6,984 nucleotides of DNA, from assembly GCA_017743585.1 (NCBI GenBank), contig JAGHYP010000147.1, forward strand, positions 1 to 6,984, given 5' to 3'. Below the pieces are notes generated by a model, which worked only from the letters and a program-made list of their open reading frames with translations, was not told the origin of the DNA and made no database searches. The first letter of the stretch is position 1. Every line of letters starts with the position of its first letter. The translations under genes and the position numbers were made by a program. This stretch comes from Chloroflexota bacterium. GTDB lineage: Bacteria; Chloroflexota; Anaerolineae; Aggregatilineales; UBA2796. Shown here one piece after another: positions 6,057 to 6,984 of this stretch.

Positions 6057-6734
6057 ATGCTGCGCTATGCCGCGCTGAGCCTCGCCCGCCTGACGCTGTG
6101 CGCCGCTGCGCTCGCTTGCAACTTGCTCAGCGCGCCTGAAGCCGCCACAGCCTTTCCAACGACCGCGCCACCTGCAGACGACGGATCGCGCCCGCAAGTG
6201 GCAATCGAAGCGCCGCTGAGCGGCGCGCAAGTGGTGGCGGGCGAGCAGTTGATCGTCCGCGTGCGCGCCGTAGATAGCATCGGCATCACACGCGCTGAGC
6301 TGCGCGAAGGCGAGCGCGTGGTCGCCATCCAGCCTGCGCCCGAGCCAAGCCGCGAGTTTCAGGCGCTGCTGCCCTACACGCCAAGACAGACGGGCGCGCT
6401 CGCGCTCTCAGTGGTCGCCTATCGGCGCGCCGTGGCAAGCGCGCCTGCCGTGCTGACCTTGCAAGTGGTCGCGCCGGCAGGCGCTACACAACGCGCAGCG
6501 CAGGTTTGCACTGCGCTAGTGAACGTCAACACGCTCAACTTGCGGGGCGGCGATAGCACTGGCGCGCAGATCGTCGCTAAATTGGCGCTCGGCGAGCGGC
6601 TGAGCGTGCTTGGGCGCAACTCCAGCGCCACTTGGTATCGCGTGCAGCGCGCCAATGGGCAGAGCGGCTGGGTCAGCGCGCAATACATCATCTCTGAGGG
6701 CGATTGCGCCAACGCGCCAATCGTGCAGCCATGA
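6057..6734 (+). CDS. Putative exported protein with Ig-like and SH3b domains
   Basis: The 225-residue product opens with a hydrophobic export signal (about 5-24) containing ALAC (C21). This could be a lipobox, but Ala at -3 and Leu at -2 are atypical, so plain Sec secretion or a membrane anchor is possible. A short Pro/Thr-rich linker follows. Residues about 45-142 look like an Ig-like beta-sandwich domain (IEAPLSGAQVVAGEQLIVRV, then DSIGITRAELREG). Residues about 150-220 form an SH3b domain with VNTLNLRGGDSTGAQIVAKL and the WYRVQRANGQSGWVSAQYI ending. Two cysteines, C151 and C217, bracket the SH3b domain and may form a disulfide. SH3b domains often bind cell-wall material; no catalytic domain is present. 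The ATG at 6057 has a GGAGA Shine-Dalgarno (6042-6046) and gives a proper signal sequence, unlike in-frame starts inside the preceding gene. Its stop overlaps the next start (ATGA). Confidence 0.8.
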   Translation: MLRYAALSLARLTLCAAALACNLLSAPEAATAFPTTAPPADDGSRPQVAIEAPLSGAQVVAGEQLIVRVRAVDSIGITRAELREGERVVAIQPAPEPSREFQALLPYTPRQTGALALSVVAYRRAVASAPAVLTLQVVAPAGATQRAAQVCTALVNVNTLNLRGGDSTGAQIVAKLALGERLSVLGRNSSATWYRVQRANGQSGWVSAQYIISEGDCANAPIVQP

Positions 6735-6984
6735 GCGAGGCGCTGCTCTCTGTGATCATCCCGAATTGGAACGGCGCGGCGCATCTGCCGACCTGCTTGC
6801 GCGCGCTGCGCGCGCAGACTCACCCGCAGCTTGAGGTGATCGTGGTGGATAACGGCAGCTCCGACGGCTCGCAGGCACTCATCCGCGCCGAGTTCCCCGA
6901 AGTGCAGCTGATCGCGCTGCCTGAGAATCGTGGCTTCACAGGCGCATGCAATGCGGGCTTGCGCGCCGCGCGTGGCGCGTTCCT
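6731..6984 (+). CDS. Family 2 glycosyltransferase, N-terminal part (cut by window edge)
   Basis: The frame opening at ATG 6731 stays open to the window end (84 codons plus 2 nt). It shows the start of a GT-A-fold family 2 glycosyltransferase: SVIIPNWNGAAHLPTCLRAL (residues 7-26), VIVVDNGSSDGS for nucleotide-sugar binding, and LPENRGFTGACNAGLRAARG. The NWN and ENRGF features resemble the subgroup that includes rhamnosyltransferase-like enzymes, which transfer sugars onto envelope glycans or lipid carriers. Acceptor and donor cannot be told, and the catalytic DxD region lies beyond the edge. The start overlaps the stop of the SH3b gene in an ATGA junction with only a weak Shine-Dalgarno, which indicates translational coupling. 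Confidence 0.9.
   Translation, partial: MSEALLSVIIPNWNGAAHLPTCLRALRAQTHPQLEVIVVDNGSSDGSQALIRAEFPEVQLIALPENRGFTGACNAGLRAARGAF

Noticed and set aside
6794..6816. Alternating GC-rich run (possible Z-DNA or hairpin)
   Set aside because: It encodes the Leu-Arg-Ala-Leu-Arg-Ala helix of the glycosyltransferase and is explained by codon bias.

Overview
The window looks like ordinary chromosome from a moderately GC-rich bacterium that makes peptidoglycan. The gene set (type II MurB, MalEFG, an SH3b envelope protein, a family 2 glycosyltransferase) and the protein style would fit a Chloroflexota (Anaerolineae-like) genome. That assignment is an inference and rests on no phylogenetic marker. All genes are on the plus strand. 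No RNA gene, insertion sequence, CRISPR array or phage gene was found.

Layout: (1) 1-699 is the 3' part of murB, running in from the left edge. (2) 724-1014 is a headless remnant of a MaoC/PhaJ-type enoyl-CoA hydratase without its catalytic half. (3) 1015-1172 is a regulatory gap with a candidate 8-bp inverted repeat, a sigma70-type promoter, a small hairpin at the predicted transcript start and a good Shine-Dalgarno sequence. (4) 1173-5083 holds malE, malF and malG, encoding a maltose/maltodextrin-type ABC importer: a secreted binding protein and two permeases. malE and malF are separated by 142 nt with a perfect 12-bp stem-loop; malF and malG overlap by 8 nt. (5) A second promoter at 5106-5135 begins a short cluster: a metallo-beta-lactamase-fold hydrolase (5191-6054), a putative envelope protein with an Ig-like and an SH3b domain (6057-6734), and the start of a family 2 glycosyltransferase (6731 to the right edge). 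The junctions are 2 nt and an ATGA overlap.

How it works together: MalE would capture malto-oligosaccharides outside the cell and deliver them to the MalF-MalG channel. MalF carries the large extracellular P2-type loop that contacts MalE in the E. coli system. The energising ATPase (MalK) is not next to malG and must come from elsewhere. The stem-loop after malE and the unusual malF initiation region (Shine-Dalgarno about 27 nt from the ATG with a GC-rich hairpin between) could set a high MalE to low MalF/MalG ratio. The downstream cluster is a separate transcription unit, perhaps related to the envelope.

I found no convincing undescribed system. The observations most worth a second look are the malF ribosome-binding region, the malE-malF stem-loop, the truncated maoC fragment, and the pairing of a non-lipoprotein MalE with a P2-bearing MalF.
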